From contig JAFTHJ010000064.1 of the NCBI GenBank assembly GCA_017457465.1, forward strand, positions 1-5,526: DNA of 5,526 nucleotides. Direction: 5' to 3'. A model generated the notes under the pieces. The model ran no database searches and had not been told where the DNA came from. It saw only the letters and a list, made by a program, of their open reading frames with translations. Positions within the stretch are counted from its first letter, which is position 1. Every line of letters starts with the position of its first letter. Origin of the DNA: Clostridia bacterium. GTDB lineage: Bacteria; Bacillota; Clostridia; Oscillospirales; CAG-272. Positions 1 to 5,022 of the stretch are shown in pieces. The position numbers and the translations under genes were made by a program.

Positions 1-290
1 ATATTCGGTTCAAGCACGGTCTGGTTATCACCGCACATTGTATAAATTCCGTTACGGCTCACCTTTACTATTCGGTGCAGAACGAACTGTCCGTTGTCAC
101 GGCGATAAAACGCGATATCGTTTCGCTTCAAGGGAGCTTCCGAGCGGCGAAGCACGACCGAGTCCTCGCCTTGCACTATGAGCGGAAGCATACTTGTTCC
201 TCTCGGATACATACGGAATTCCCCGCCCGACGCAAGAACCTCTTCGATTAAGTCTATCGTGTCCGCAAGATAAAATTCGTTGTTATTCAA
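1..290 (-). CDS. S24/S26 family serine peptidase (signal-peptidase-like), C-terminus cut by window edge
   Basis: The first 96 residues are visible and the frame is open to the window edge. The translation shows signal-peptidase-type blocks: RGTSMLPLI around residues 30-38 (Ser33 is the predicted nucleophile), NDIAFYRR at 57-64, LHRIV at 71-75 (His72) and CGDNQTVLEP at 86-95. A His in the HRIV block, where bacterial type I enzymes use Lys, points to the SipW/ER-like Ser-His class (family knowledge). No hydrophobic anchor precedes the Ser motif, so the visible part looks soluble. That is unusual for a secretory signal peptidase and fits a dedicated processing protease. The start is a TTG at 288-290: AAGGAG lies 9 nt upstream (300-305) and no ATG occurs before the catalytic motif. 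The start overlaps the pqqD-like stop by 8 nt, so the two are probably translationally coupled. The substrate is unknown; processing of a peptide from the same cluster is inference. Confidence 0.77.
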   Translation of the reverse strand, partial: MNNNEFYLADTIDLIEEVLASGGEFRMYPRGTSMLPLIVQGEDSVVLRRSEAPLKRNDIAFYRRDNGQFVLHRIVKVSRNGIYTMCGDNQTVLEPN

Positions 291-546
291 GAATATTTGC
301 TCCTTGCAATGTATTTATAAAGGCATCGACATCAGCCTGTACGGTCTTCTCATCTATATCGTATTCCTCGGTAATGCGCCTGACAATATCAGCCTTTTCG
401 CTTCCCACAGAGAGCATATCCCAGATTATGCGTCCTGTCTCATTGAGTCTTATCATTCCGTTGAATATCTTGGTTGCCTCGCCCAGAGCAACAACGATGG
501 TTTGTCCAGCAACCTCTCTTACAACAAATCCGGATTTTATTTTCAT
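283..546 (-). CDS. PqqD family protein (RRE-fold peptide-binding chaperone)
   Basis: This 87-residue protein matches the PqqD pattern along its length: an N-terminal beta segment (KIKSGFVVREVAGQTIVVAL, 2-21), then IFNGMIRLNETGRIIWDML (27-45) with the typical LNETG..IW core, then helices IVRRITEEYDID (54-65) and VDAFINTLQGANIL (73-86). PqqD-like domains form the RiPP recognition element, which binds leader peptides and presents them to modifying enzymes (family knowledge). I chose the ATG at 544-546 because GAGG stands 9 nt upstream, overlapping the stop of the preceding gene. A TTG five codons further upstream would extend the frame but has no comparable ribosome binding site. It is the second gene of the operon, 11 nt after the kinase-like gene and overlapping the peptidase gene by 8 nt. 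A role in recognising a peptide substrate for the two flanking enzymes is inferred. Similar stand-alone PqqD proteins also occur in clusters of unknown product. Confidence 0.87.
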   Translation of the reverse strand: MKIKSGFVVREVAGQTIVVALGEATKIFNGMIRLNETGRIIWDMLSVGSEKADIVRRITEEYDIDEKTVQADVDAFINTLQGANILE

Positions 547-557
547 AGTTCTATACC

Positions 558-1271
558 TCAATTATCATTATTCATACCGTTATAAGCCACGGTTGCGGCT
601 TCATCGTCCATATTGCACTTCAGTAAGTAGCACGGAACCTGCATAAGTGTTTTGTCGAGAAGCGGAAAAAGCGCGTCGAGCGTTGCCGCATCTCTCGGCG
701 TGAGTATCTGCTGGAACACTCGCAAAACCGCGTCAGACGCGGGAATACGCTCAATGGAATTGGTGGGTGAGCGTTCTATGAAGCAGAGCGCGCGGAGCGG
801 CACCGAATCATTCACAGCAAAGCCCTCCTTGCCACACCACGGAGTTCCATACGCAATAAATTCGCCGTCAAGATATCTGACTATAGGCTTGTCTCCATTT
901 ATGATACGAACCTTATCTCCGAATACCCTCTGCCAGATTGCGATATGAGTTGATTTTCCCGTACCGCTTTTAGCCGCAAAGGCGTATCCCTTACCCTCGT
1001 ATTCGATAAGAGCGCTGTGAAGCAGATATGAATTGAATTTAACAGGAAGCTGATAACAGATATTTCTGTAAACACAGACTCCCTCCGCATAGCCTCGCGA
1101 TACCGCTACCTCCGCTACCGATATTTCATCGTCGATTTCTTTATCGCTTACCGAAACACTGATATCGTAATCCTCGCACTCGTCTATTATATAGTCCTTG
1201 CACAAGGCTCGTACATAGTTATATTTGTTTTCTATCCGAATCTTCAAATCGGCGATTTTTATATAAAGCAT
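558..1271 (-). CDS. HPr kinase/PEPCK-like P-loop protein (ScmC / lasso-kinase-like)
   Basis: The protein has 237 residues. The C-terminal half carries an HprK/PEPCK-like core: LLHSALIEYEGKGYAFAA (83-100) leads into a Walker A loop, KSGTGKST (101-108, Lys106), followed by IINGDKPIV (124-131, Asp127) and YGTPWCGKEGF (141-151). This arrangement is seen in the small HprK-like proteins that accompany PqqD-like genes, such as ScmC of SCM cassettes and kinases of some lasso-peptide clusters (family knowledge). The N-terminal 80 residues are a variable region of beta-type, charged sequence without recognisable motifs. The ATG at 1269-1271 is preferred because AAGGGG lies 6 nt upstream. A longer TTG start at 1308-1310 would lie on the promoter -10 box and is rejected. 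It is the first gene of the operon, with the pqqD-like gene 11 nt downstream. A phosphotransferase acting on a peptide or protein is likely, but the substrate is unknown. It lacks the extended HprK signature, so classical HPr kinase activity is unlikely. Confidence 0.78.
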   Translation of the reverse strand: MLYIKIADLKIRIENKYNYVRALCKDYIIDECEDYDISVSVSDKEIDDEISVAEVAVSRGYAEGVCVYRNICYQLPVKFNSYLLHSALIEYEGKGYAFAAKSGTGKSTHIAIWQRVFGDKVRIINGDKPIVRYLDGEFIAYGTPWCGKEGFAVNDSVPLRALCFIERSPTNSIERIPASDAVLRVFQQILTPRDAATLDALFPLLDKTLMQVPCYLLKCNMDDEAATVAYNGMNNDN

Positions 1272-1309
1272 AACAATCCCCTTAAAAGAACAAAATATAT
1301 CTCTATACA

Positions 1310-1338
1310 ATTATATCACATTGCTGTCTATATTTCAA
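1310..1338 (-). promoter_or_regulatory. Sigma-A promoter of the kinase/PqqD/peptidase operon
   Basis: Reading the minus strand, TTGAAA (1338-1333) is followed after 17 nt by TATAAT (1315-1310), preceded by TGA, which gives an extended -10. Transcription should start near 1303, leaving a leader of about 32 nt before the ATG at 1271. It lies just downstream of the terminator of the neighbouring membrane-protein gene, so the operon is independently transcribed. Confidence 0.82.
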
Positions 1339-1342
1339 GCAT

Positions 1343-1386
1343 AAAAAAACAATCACCGTGCCAAAAATAAAGCTTGGTGATTGTTT
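1343..1386 (-). terminator. Intrinsic terminator of the two-TM membrane protein gene
   Basis: On the minus strand an 11-bp perfect stem (AAACAATCACC, 1386-1376, with GGTGATTGTTT, 1357-1347) encloses an 18-nt loop and runs into seven Ts (1349-1343). It starts 17 nt after the stop codon at 1404 and ends 5 bp before the -35 box of the next operon. Confidence 0.87.
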
Positions 1387-1403
1387 ATATTCAATAAAAG
1401 CTA

Positions 1404-2054
1404 TCAGAAAAGGTCTATATTGTCAACGGTATATCTGAACATCTTACTCTGCAGATACTTTCTGTTACCGACAAGATAGTCTCTTACGTGCTTGAGATTC
1501 GTGGGCTTTATTGCCTTGAACTCTCGGAGGGCGTTAGCCATATCTGTCTCGCCGTTCAGCTCTATCGCTGAAGCTATAAAGTTAACGGTCTCGTCGGAAG
1601 CGAGGTCAAAGCATCTCCAACCCGCGTCGAAATCGCGCTCTGCCAAATCAAACAAAAGCTTATATCCGACAAGAGGCTTGAAAGCGTCATCCATCTCCAG
1701 ATAAGGATTATCAAAAACTCTGTCTGTCCAGATTTTCCCCTCGGAGGGAGCGTATGCCGCGAGATATCGGTTCATTCTGACATTTATCGTCTGAAATGTG
1801 AGCTTCTGAACCGCGATGTTTTTATTGGTTTTACTGTTGAATAGGAAGTAGTTTGGCTTCGTATCTCCAAAAAGGAGGAAAAGATAGCCAAGCTCCGCCG
1901 CAAGTGCCAGAACAAGCACGGAAATTATTATGAGAAGCGCCTTCGCGAGACCGCTTCCGTCGTACACGATACCGACTACAAGCAGAACAACAAAAAGGAT
2001 TGCCGCCACTATACTTGCGATACCGACTATAAGTCTGATTTTCTTTTGATCCAT
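1404..2054 (-). CDS. Unrecognised membrane protein with two N-terminal TM segments
   Basis: I do not recognise a family for this 216-residue protein. After a short basic start (MDQKKIR) there are two strongly hydrophobic segments, roughly residues 8-30 and 37-62, joined by a short polar turn (YDGSG). The remaining 150 residues are soluble, with mixed charge and aromatic residues (for example YFLFNSKTNKNIAVQKL, 69-85, and GYKLLFDLAERDFDAGW, 130-146). By the positive-inside rule this domain probably lies in the cytoplasm. No catalytic motif is evident. The ATG at 2052-2054 is chosen because GGAG stands 6 nt upstream. An ATG four codons earlier has no comparable ribosome binding site, and a TTG at 2100-2102 lies almost at the transcription start. 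The gene has its own promoter and terminator and is divergent from the decarboxylase operon, so its neighbours give little functional hint. It is clearly a real gene from its signals and consistent coding composition. Confidence 0.8.
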   Translation of the reverse strand: MDQKKIRLIVGIASIVAAILFVVLLVVGIVYDGSGLAKALLIIISVLVLALAAELGYLFLLFGDTKPNYFLFNSKTNKNIAVQKLTFQTINVRMNRYLAAYAPSEGKIWTDRVFDNPYLEMDDAFKPLVGYKLLFDLAERDFDAGWRCFDLASDETVNFIASAIELNGETDMANALREFKAIKPTNLKHVRDYLVGNRKYLQSKMFRYTVDNIDLF

Positions 2055-2063
2055 TTTAATCTC

Positions 2064-2137
2064 CATTCCGAAACTCGGCGTATGTATCACTCGGGTTTCC
2101 AATATTCAGTTAATTATAACACATTACTTTCGGAATG
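2064..2137. repeat. Perfect 10-bp inverted repeat bracketing the membrane-protein transcription start
   Basis: CATTCCGAAA at 2064-2073 is the exact reverse complement of TTTCGGAATG at 2128-2137, with 54 bp between them. The distal copy lies between the -10 and -35 boxes and covers the edge of the -35. The proximal copy lies in the 5' leader and touches the GGAG ribosome binding site. Each copy contains a near-palindromic TTCSGAA core. The distal copy is not transcribed, so the pair cannot form an RNA hairpin. A two-site operator is the natural guess, but it is only inferred. Confidence 0.4.
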
Positions 2138-2141
2138 TCAA
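2113..2141 (-). promoter_or_regulatory. Consensus sigma-A promoter of the two-TM membrane protein
   Basis: The minus strand has TTGACA (2141-2136), a 17-nt spacer and TATAAT (2118-2113), with TGT before the -10 giving an extended -10. Both hexamers match the consensus perfectly. Transcription should begin near 2106, giving a leader of about 52 nt. The leader holds a small CCGA/TCGG hairpin (2068-2078) just upstream of the ribosome binding site. Confidence 0.88.
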
Positions 2142-2167
2142 TAAACAATAAATAAAAATAATAGGTA

Positions 2168-2213
2168 TTTCTCTTTTCTGTTTTTTAAAACAAATTTTTT
2201 CTTTTTTTGATTT
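2168..2213. promoter_or_regulatory. Homopolymer T/A-tract region between divergent promoters
   Basis: Runs of T (2174-2177, 2181-2186, 2195-2200 and 2202-2208) and one A run (2187-2190) fill the space between the two divergent promoters. Such tracts bend DNA and can act as UP elements contacted by the RNA polymerase alpha subunits. They lie directly upstream of the -35 of the decarboxylase operon. The T runs are 7-14 bp apart, so they are not cleanly in helical phase. The regulatory role is inferred from position only. Confidence 0.3.
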
Positions 2214-2218
2214 ATCTG

Positions 2219-2247
2219 TTGAAAATTTCTTGATAAAGGTGTATAAT
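2219..2247 (+). promoter_or_regulatory. Sigma-A promoter of the decarboxylase beta/gamma operon
   Basis: TTGAAA (2219-2224), a 17-nt spacer and TATAAT (2242-2247) form a near-consensus promoter. Transcription should start near 2254, leaving about 29 nt of leader that includes the AAGGAG ribosome binding site at 2271-2276. No riboswitch-sized leader is present. Confidence 0.83.
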
Positions 2248-2282
2248 GTTAAATATGTAAAAAACAACCCAAGGAGTAAAAA

Positions 2283-3398
2283 ATGGTAGAAATTTTCAGA
2301 GACATTGTTGTCAATCTAAACTTTGCCAACGGCGGTTGGCGCTACATAGTTATGTGGCTTATCGGCGGATTGCTTATTTATCTCGCGATAAAGAAGGATA
2401 TGGAGCCTACGCTTCTGTTGCCACTCGGCTTCGGAACGATTATGGTAAACCTCCCTCTCTCGGGAGCTATCGGTGAGGAGGGCGCTCTTACAACCCTGTT
2501 TGAGGCGGGTATCGCAAACGAGCTTTTCCCTCTTATTCTCTTTATCGGTATCGGAGCTATGATAGACTTCGGACCCGTGCTTTCAAATCCAAAGCTTATG
2601 ATATTCGGAGCGGCGGCGCAGTTTGGTATATTCTTCACTTTCTGTCTCGCCTCCCTCTTCTTCGATACGCCGGATGCGGCATCTATCGGTATAATCGGTG
2701 CGGCTGACGGACCTACCGCTATAGTCGTTGCACAGAAGCTTAAATCCAATTACACCGGAGCTATAATGGTCGCGGCGTATTCATATATGGCGTTGGTTCC
2801 CATAATTCAGCCCCCTGTTATCAAAGCGCTTACAACCAAAAAGGAAAGACTTATCCGTATGCCATACAAGGGAAAGTCGATATCCAAGACAACAAGAATT
2901 CTCTTCCCCATCATAATTACCATTATCGCGGGACTTGTTGCTCCCTCTTCGGTTGCACTTGTCGGATTCCTTATGTTCGGAAACCTTATCAGAGAGTGCG
3001 GAGTTCTTAATTCCCTCTCCGATACGGCACAGAAGGTTCTCGCAAATCTTGTAACAATATTCCTCGGTATCACGATAGCAACACAGATGGAAGCTACCAA
3101 GTTCCTTCAGTTGCAGACACTTCTCATTCTCGGTCTCGGTCTCTTCGCGTTTATATTCGATACCGCGGGTGGAGTTCTCTTCGCAAAGTTCCTCAATCTC
3201 TTCCTCAAGGAAAAGATTAACCCCATGATAGGCGCTGCTGGAATTTCGGCGTTCCCTATGTCGGGACGAGTTGTTCACAAAATGGGACTCAAGGAAGACC
3301 CCCAGAACTTCCTGCTTATGCACTCCATCGGTGTTAACGTTTCGGGACAGATTGCATCGGTTATCGCGGGCGGTCTGATACTCAGCTTCTTTATGTGA
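2283..3398 (+). CDS. Sodium ion-translocating decarboxylase beta subunit (OadB/GcdB/MmdB family)
   Basis: This 371-residue polytopic membrane protein has the beta-subunit pattern of biotin-dependent decarboxylases, which couple decarboxylation of carboxybiotin to Na+ export across the cytoplasmic membrane. Residues essential in Klebsiella OadB (Asp203, Tyr229, Asn373, Gly377, Ser382, Arg389) all have counterparts: Asp142 in IGAADGPTAIV, Tyr168 in AAYSYMALVP, and Asn313, Gly317, Ser322 and Arg329 in NPMIGAAGISAFPMSGR (313-329). The C-terminal block DPQNFLLMHSIGVNVSGQI (339-357) is also typical. Length is in the usual family range. The ATG is fixed by AAGGAG 6 nt upstream (2271-2276). The next gene, 18 nt downstream, encodes a small OadG-like subunit, and the unit is closed by its own promoter and terminator. 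No carboxyltransferase alpha subunit or biotin carrier is present in the window. The substrate (oxaloacetate, methylmalonyl-CoA, glutaconyl-CoA or malonate) therefore cannot be assigned. Confidence 0.93.
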   Translation: MVEIFRDIVVNLNFANGGWRYIVMWLIGGLLIYLAIKKDMEPTLLLPLGFGTIMVNLPLSGAIGEEGALTTLFEAGIANELFPLILFIGIGAMIDFGPVLSNPKLMIFGAAAQFGIFFTFCLASLFFDTPDAASIGIIGAADGPTAIVVAQKLKSNYTGAIMVAAYSYMALVPIIQPPVIKALTTKKERLIRMPYKGKSISKTTRILFPIIITIIAGLVAPSSVALVGFLMFGNLIRECGVLNSLSDTAQKVLANLVTIFLGITIATQMEATKFLQLQTLLILGLGLFAFIFDTAGGVLFAKFLNLFLKEKINPMIGAAGISAFPMSGRVVHKMGLKEDPQNFLLMHSIGVNVSGQIASVIAGGLILSFFM

Positions 3399-3416
3399 TG
3401 AGAGGAGATTACTGAT

Positions 3417-3590
3417 ATGAATTTTTTTGATAATGTAAATGTAGGACGTTTCGTTGAAAATTTAAGATATATGGGCGAAGGTATGCTCTGTATCTTTATA
3501 GTTATAGGAGTTATAATTCTTTCGATATACGGTATGAATGCCATCTCGGCAAAGATTGAGGCAAGAAAAAAGCCCGAGGACGACGAATAA
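3417..3590 (+). CDS. OadG-like small membrane subunit of a sodium-pump decarboxylase
   Basis: This 57-residue protein has a short amphipathic N-terminus, then MGEGMLCIFIVIGVIILSIYGMN (19-41), which is one membrane helix with the OadG-type G-x-GM...F pattern, and a charged tail ending EARKKPEDDE. Gamma subunits of Na+-pumping decarboxylases assemble the alpha and beta subunits at the membrane (family knowledge). This one is shorter than canonical OadG and lacks its longer cytoplasmic tail, resembling the OadG-related small subunits of Clostridia. AGGAG (3403-3407) lies 9 nt before the ATG. The gene starts 18 nt after the beta-subunit stop and is followed at once by a terminator. Position supports the function as much as sequence does, since a single-helix protein alone would be hard to assign. 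Confidence 0.78.
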   Translation: MNFFDNVNVGRFVENLRYMGEGMLCIFIVIGVIILSIYGMNAISAKIEARKKPEDDE

Positions 3591-3627
3591 AAAACAAGCG
3601 GAGAGTTCTTTGCGAACTCTCCGCTTT
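3589..3627. terminator. Bidirectional terminator between convergent genes
   Basis: A 13-bp perfect stem (AAGCGGAGAGTTC, 3596-3608, with GAACTCTCCGCTT, 3614-3626) closes a 5-nt loop. On the minus strand it is followed by TG and six Us (3594-3589), a good U tail for the gene ending at 3637. On the plus strand it is followed by a weaker TTTAAATTT, serving the decarboxylase operon that ends at 3590. Confidence 0.88.
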
Positions 3628-3636
3628 AAATTTATA

Positions 3637-4512
3637 TTATAATATCTTCTCTCCGTCGAACAGAAGAACGCCCTTGCCCGTTCCCATATTGTTACCCTTG
3701 CGGATATAATTCTTGATGTTTCTCTGAAGCGTTGTTCTCTCGGGAGCCGCCTCAAAGGTCTCTGGAGAATAATCCACGCCGAAAAGCCTCCAGAAATTGT
3801 GATTGCTCTTGTCCTCAACCGCGTCAATGATGTCAAACATCTCATAGAAGCTTCGAAGATTTGAACCATCCGGATAAAGCTCCTTATGAGCGGGATAAAG
3901 CATCCAAGAGCTGCAGTATACAGGCAGTATTCCGTCCTTTAGCTCATCGGCAAAGAAAGAATATGCTATCTTGAGAGACTCAATGACACTCTCGGGTGTT
4001 ACAGGGCCGCTTGAAGGAATGTGACAGTTGAAAACAACGTCGCCTTTCTTGAGAAATCCCTTATAGTCATCATAGGGAAATTTCAGTCTCTCGTATTCGA
4101 GTCTGCCGAGTTTTATAACCTTGCATCTGAACATATCGGGATACCACCAGCCAACAAAGGTCCCCCAGCAGTCATGTACATTTTTGCACTCCATAAGCTT
4201 ACAGGTTAGGTCACCCATAGTGTTGTAATATATGTCTTCGGAGATTCCCTGCTGCCTGTAAATATAACGAAGCGGTCTCGCCGCCAGAAGAAGAAATATC
4301 ATATGTACAGTATATTTCTCTATATTTGCTTCCTCGGCAACCCTGTCAAGAACCTCTATGAATGACTTGTCTCCCTTCATAAAGAAATCATCCATAGCAC
4401 TGTAAAGCTCCCCGTAAAGCTCGGGACGAGCCATAAGTGCGTCGTGCTTTTCCTTGAGATACTCTATCGCCTCGGGCGGGAAATTTATGCGTTTAGCAAG
4501 TTCTGTGATCAT
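3637..4512 (-). CDS. Acyltransferase domain-containing protein (GNAT-like N/C-domain type)
   Basis: The 291 residues resemble Clostridia proteins annotated as acyltransferase domain-containing, with an N-terminal helical domain followed by a GNAT-like C-terminal domain. Visible landmarks are MIFLLLAARPLRYIYRQQGI (71-90), LMECKNVHDCWGTFVGWWYP (106-125), LGRLEYERLKF (135-145), CHIPSSGPVTPESVIESLK (163-181) and YCSSWMLYP (199-207). The HIPSSGP and SSW blocks probably line the active site by analogy with relatives, but no catalytic residue can be proved here. No signal peptide or membrane helix is seen, so it should be cytosolic. The ATG has AGGAG 10 nt upstream, a slightly wide spacing but the only plausible start. 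It is a single-gene unit with its own promoter at 4541-4570 and the shared terminator at 3589-3627. The acyl donor and acceptor are unknown. The family call is from memory of its sequence pattern. Confidence 0.75.
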   Translation of the reverse strand: MITELAKRINFPPEAIEYLKEKHDALMARPELYGELYSAMDDFFMKGDKSFIEVLDRVAEEANIEKYTVHMIFLLLAARPLRYIYRQQGISEDIYYNTMGDLTCKLMECKNVHDCWGTFVGWWYPDMFRCKVIKLGRLEYERLKFPYDDYKGFLKKGDVVFNCHIPSSGPVTPESVIESLKIAYSFFADELKDGILPVYCSSWMLYPAHKELYPDGSNLRSFYEMFDIIDAVEDKSNHNFWRLFGVDYSPETFEAAPERTTLQRNIKNYIRKGNNMGTGKGVLLFDGEKIL

Positions 4513-4540
4513 ATGTATCAGACTCCTTTTGTTTTTCTTG

Positions 4541-4570
4541 ATTATATCATTAAAAATGGCGTCGTGTCAA
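4541..4570 (-). promoter_or_regulatory. Sigma-A promoter of the acyltransferase-like gene
   Basis: The minus strand has TTGACA (4570-4565), an 18-nt spacer and TATAAT (4546-4541), with TGA before the -10 giving an extended -10. Transcription should start near 4534, about 22 nt before the ATG. It lies downstream of the yajC terminator, so the gene does not depend on yajC read-through. Confidence 0.83.
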
Positions 4571-4631
4571 TAGATTTCAAGTATTTCAAAAAGTTTTATC
4601 TGATTTTGAAGATGTATTGCAAATAAAAACA

Positions 4632-4673
4632 AATACAAAAAGAACATCTGCCACAATAACAGATGTTCTTTTT
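4632..4673 (-). terminator. Intrinsic terminator of yajC
   Basis: On the minus strand a perfect 14-bp stem (4673-4660 with 4650-4637; core AGAACATCTG/CAGATGTTCT) closes a 9-nt loop and ends in TTTTT followed by another T-rich stretch. The stem begins only 3 nt after the yajC stop codon. The flanking A/T runs make it almost symmetrical, but no plus-strand gene needs it. Confidence 0.88.
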
Positions 4674-4676
4674 CGA

Positions 4677-4961
4677 TTAGTTCTGCGAATCTTCTGCGGG
4701 AACGTCAACACAACGAACCGCGGTGCGAAGAATTCTTATCTTTGTTCCGTCACGGCTTGTCTCGATAACGAGAGTTTCTTCTTTTATGCTGACAATCTTA
4801 CCGATGATTCCGCCGATAGTTGTGATTTCATCACCGACCTTCAAAGAATCGCGCATTTCTTTAATCTGTTTCTCCTGCTTCTTCTGGGGCCTTATCATAA
4901 AGAAATACATAACCACAAAAAGAGCAACGATTAAAATAATTGAACCTATAGATCCACCCAT
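4677..4961 (-). CDS. yajC: YajC, Sec translocon accessory subunit
   Basis: YajC is a small single-span membrane protein that associates with SecDF and the SecYEG preprotein translocase. The 94 residues fit the family: a short periplasmic or outside start (MGGSIGS), one helix at about 7-23, the diagnostic IRPQKKQEKQIKEM (23-36), then the cytoplasmic LKVGDEITTIGGIIGKIVSI (40-59) and a beta-rich end. The start ATG has GGAGG 9 nt upstream (4975-4971). In many bacteria yajC sits between tgt/queA and secDF. Here it is alone, with its own promoter and a terminator 3 nt after the stop, and tRNA-Pro diverges upstream. The C-terminal tail (VDVPAEDSQN) is ordinary for the family. Confidence 0.96.
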   Translation of the reverse strand: MGGSIGSIILIVALFVVMYFFMIRPQKKQEKQIKEMRDSLKVGDEITTIGGIIGKIVSIKEETLVIETSRDGTKIRILRTAVRCVDVPAEDSQN

Positions 4962-4993
4962 CAGTTAATTCCTCCAAAAAAATTATCTTAATT

Positions 4994-5022
4994 ATGATAC
5001 CACAAGTAATGAAAAAAAGCAA
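4994..5022 (-). promoter_or_regulatory. Probable promoter of yajC
   Basis: The minus strand shows TTGCTT (5022-5017), a 17-nt spacer and TATCAT (4999-4994), with TGG before the -10 giving an extended -10. The -35 is weaker than in the other promoters here. Transcription would start near 4987, about 26 nt before the ATG. Confidence 0.65.

Noticed and set aside
547..561. Upstream TTG start for the PqqD-like gene, adding 5 residues
   Set aside because: There is no ribosome binding site for it, and the added residues do not belong to the PqqD pattern. GAGG is correctly spaced for the ATG at 546.
1272..1310. Upstream TTG start for the kinase-like gene, adding 13 residues
   Set aside because: The TTG overlaps the promoter -10 box and would precede the transcription start. 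The ATG at 1271 has a good AAGGGG.
2055..2102. Upstream TTG or ATG starts for the two-TM protein
   Set aside because: The TTG at 2102 is within a few bases of the predicted transcription start and the ATG at 2066 lacks a ribosome binding site. The ATG at 2054 has GGAG 6 nt away.
2781..3323. A 180-codon open frame on the minus strand inside the decarboxylase beta gene
   Set aside because: It lies wholly opposite a gene with conserved catalytic residues, is low-complexity and charged, and has no ribosome binding site or promoter. It is an antisense shadow.
3462..3869. A 135-codon minus-strand frame across the terminator between the convergent genes
   Set aside because: It crosses the 13-bp terminator hairpin and overlaps two supported genes in other frames, with Arg-rich composition typical of a shadow.
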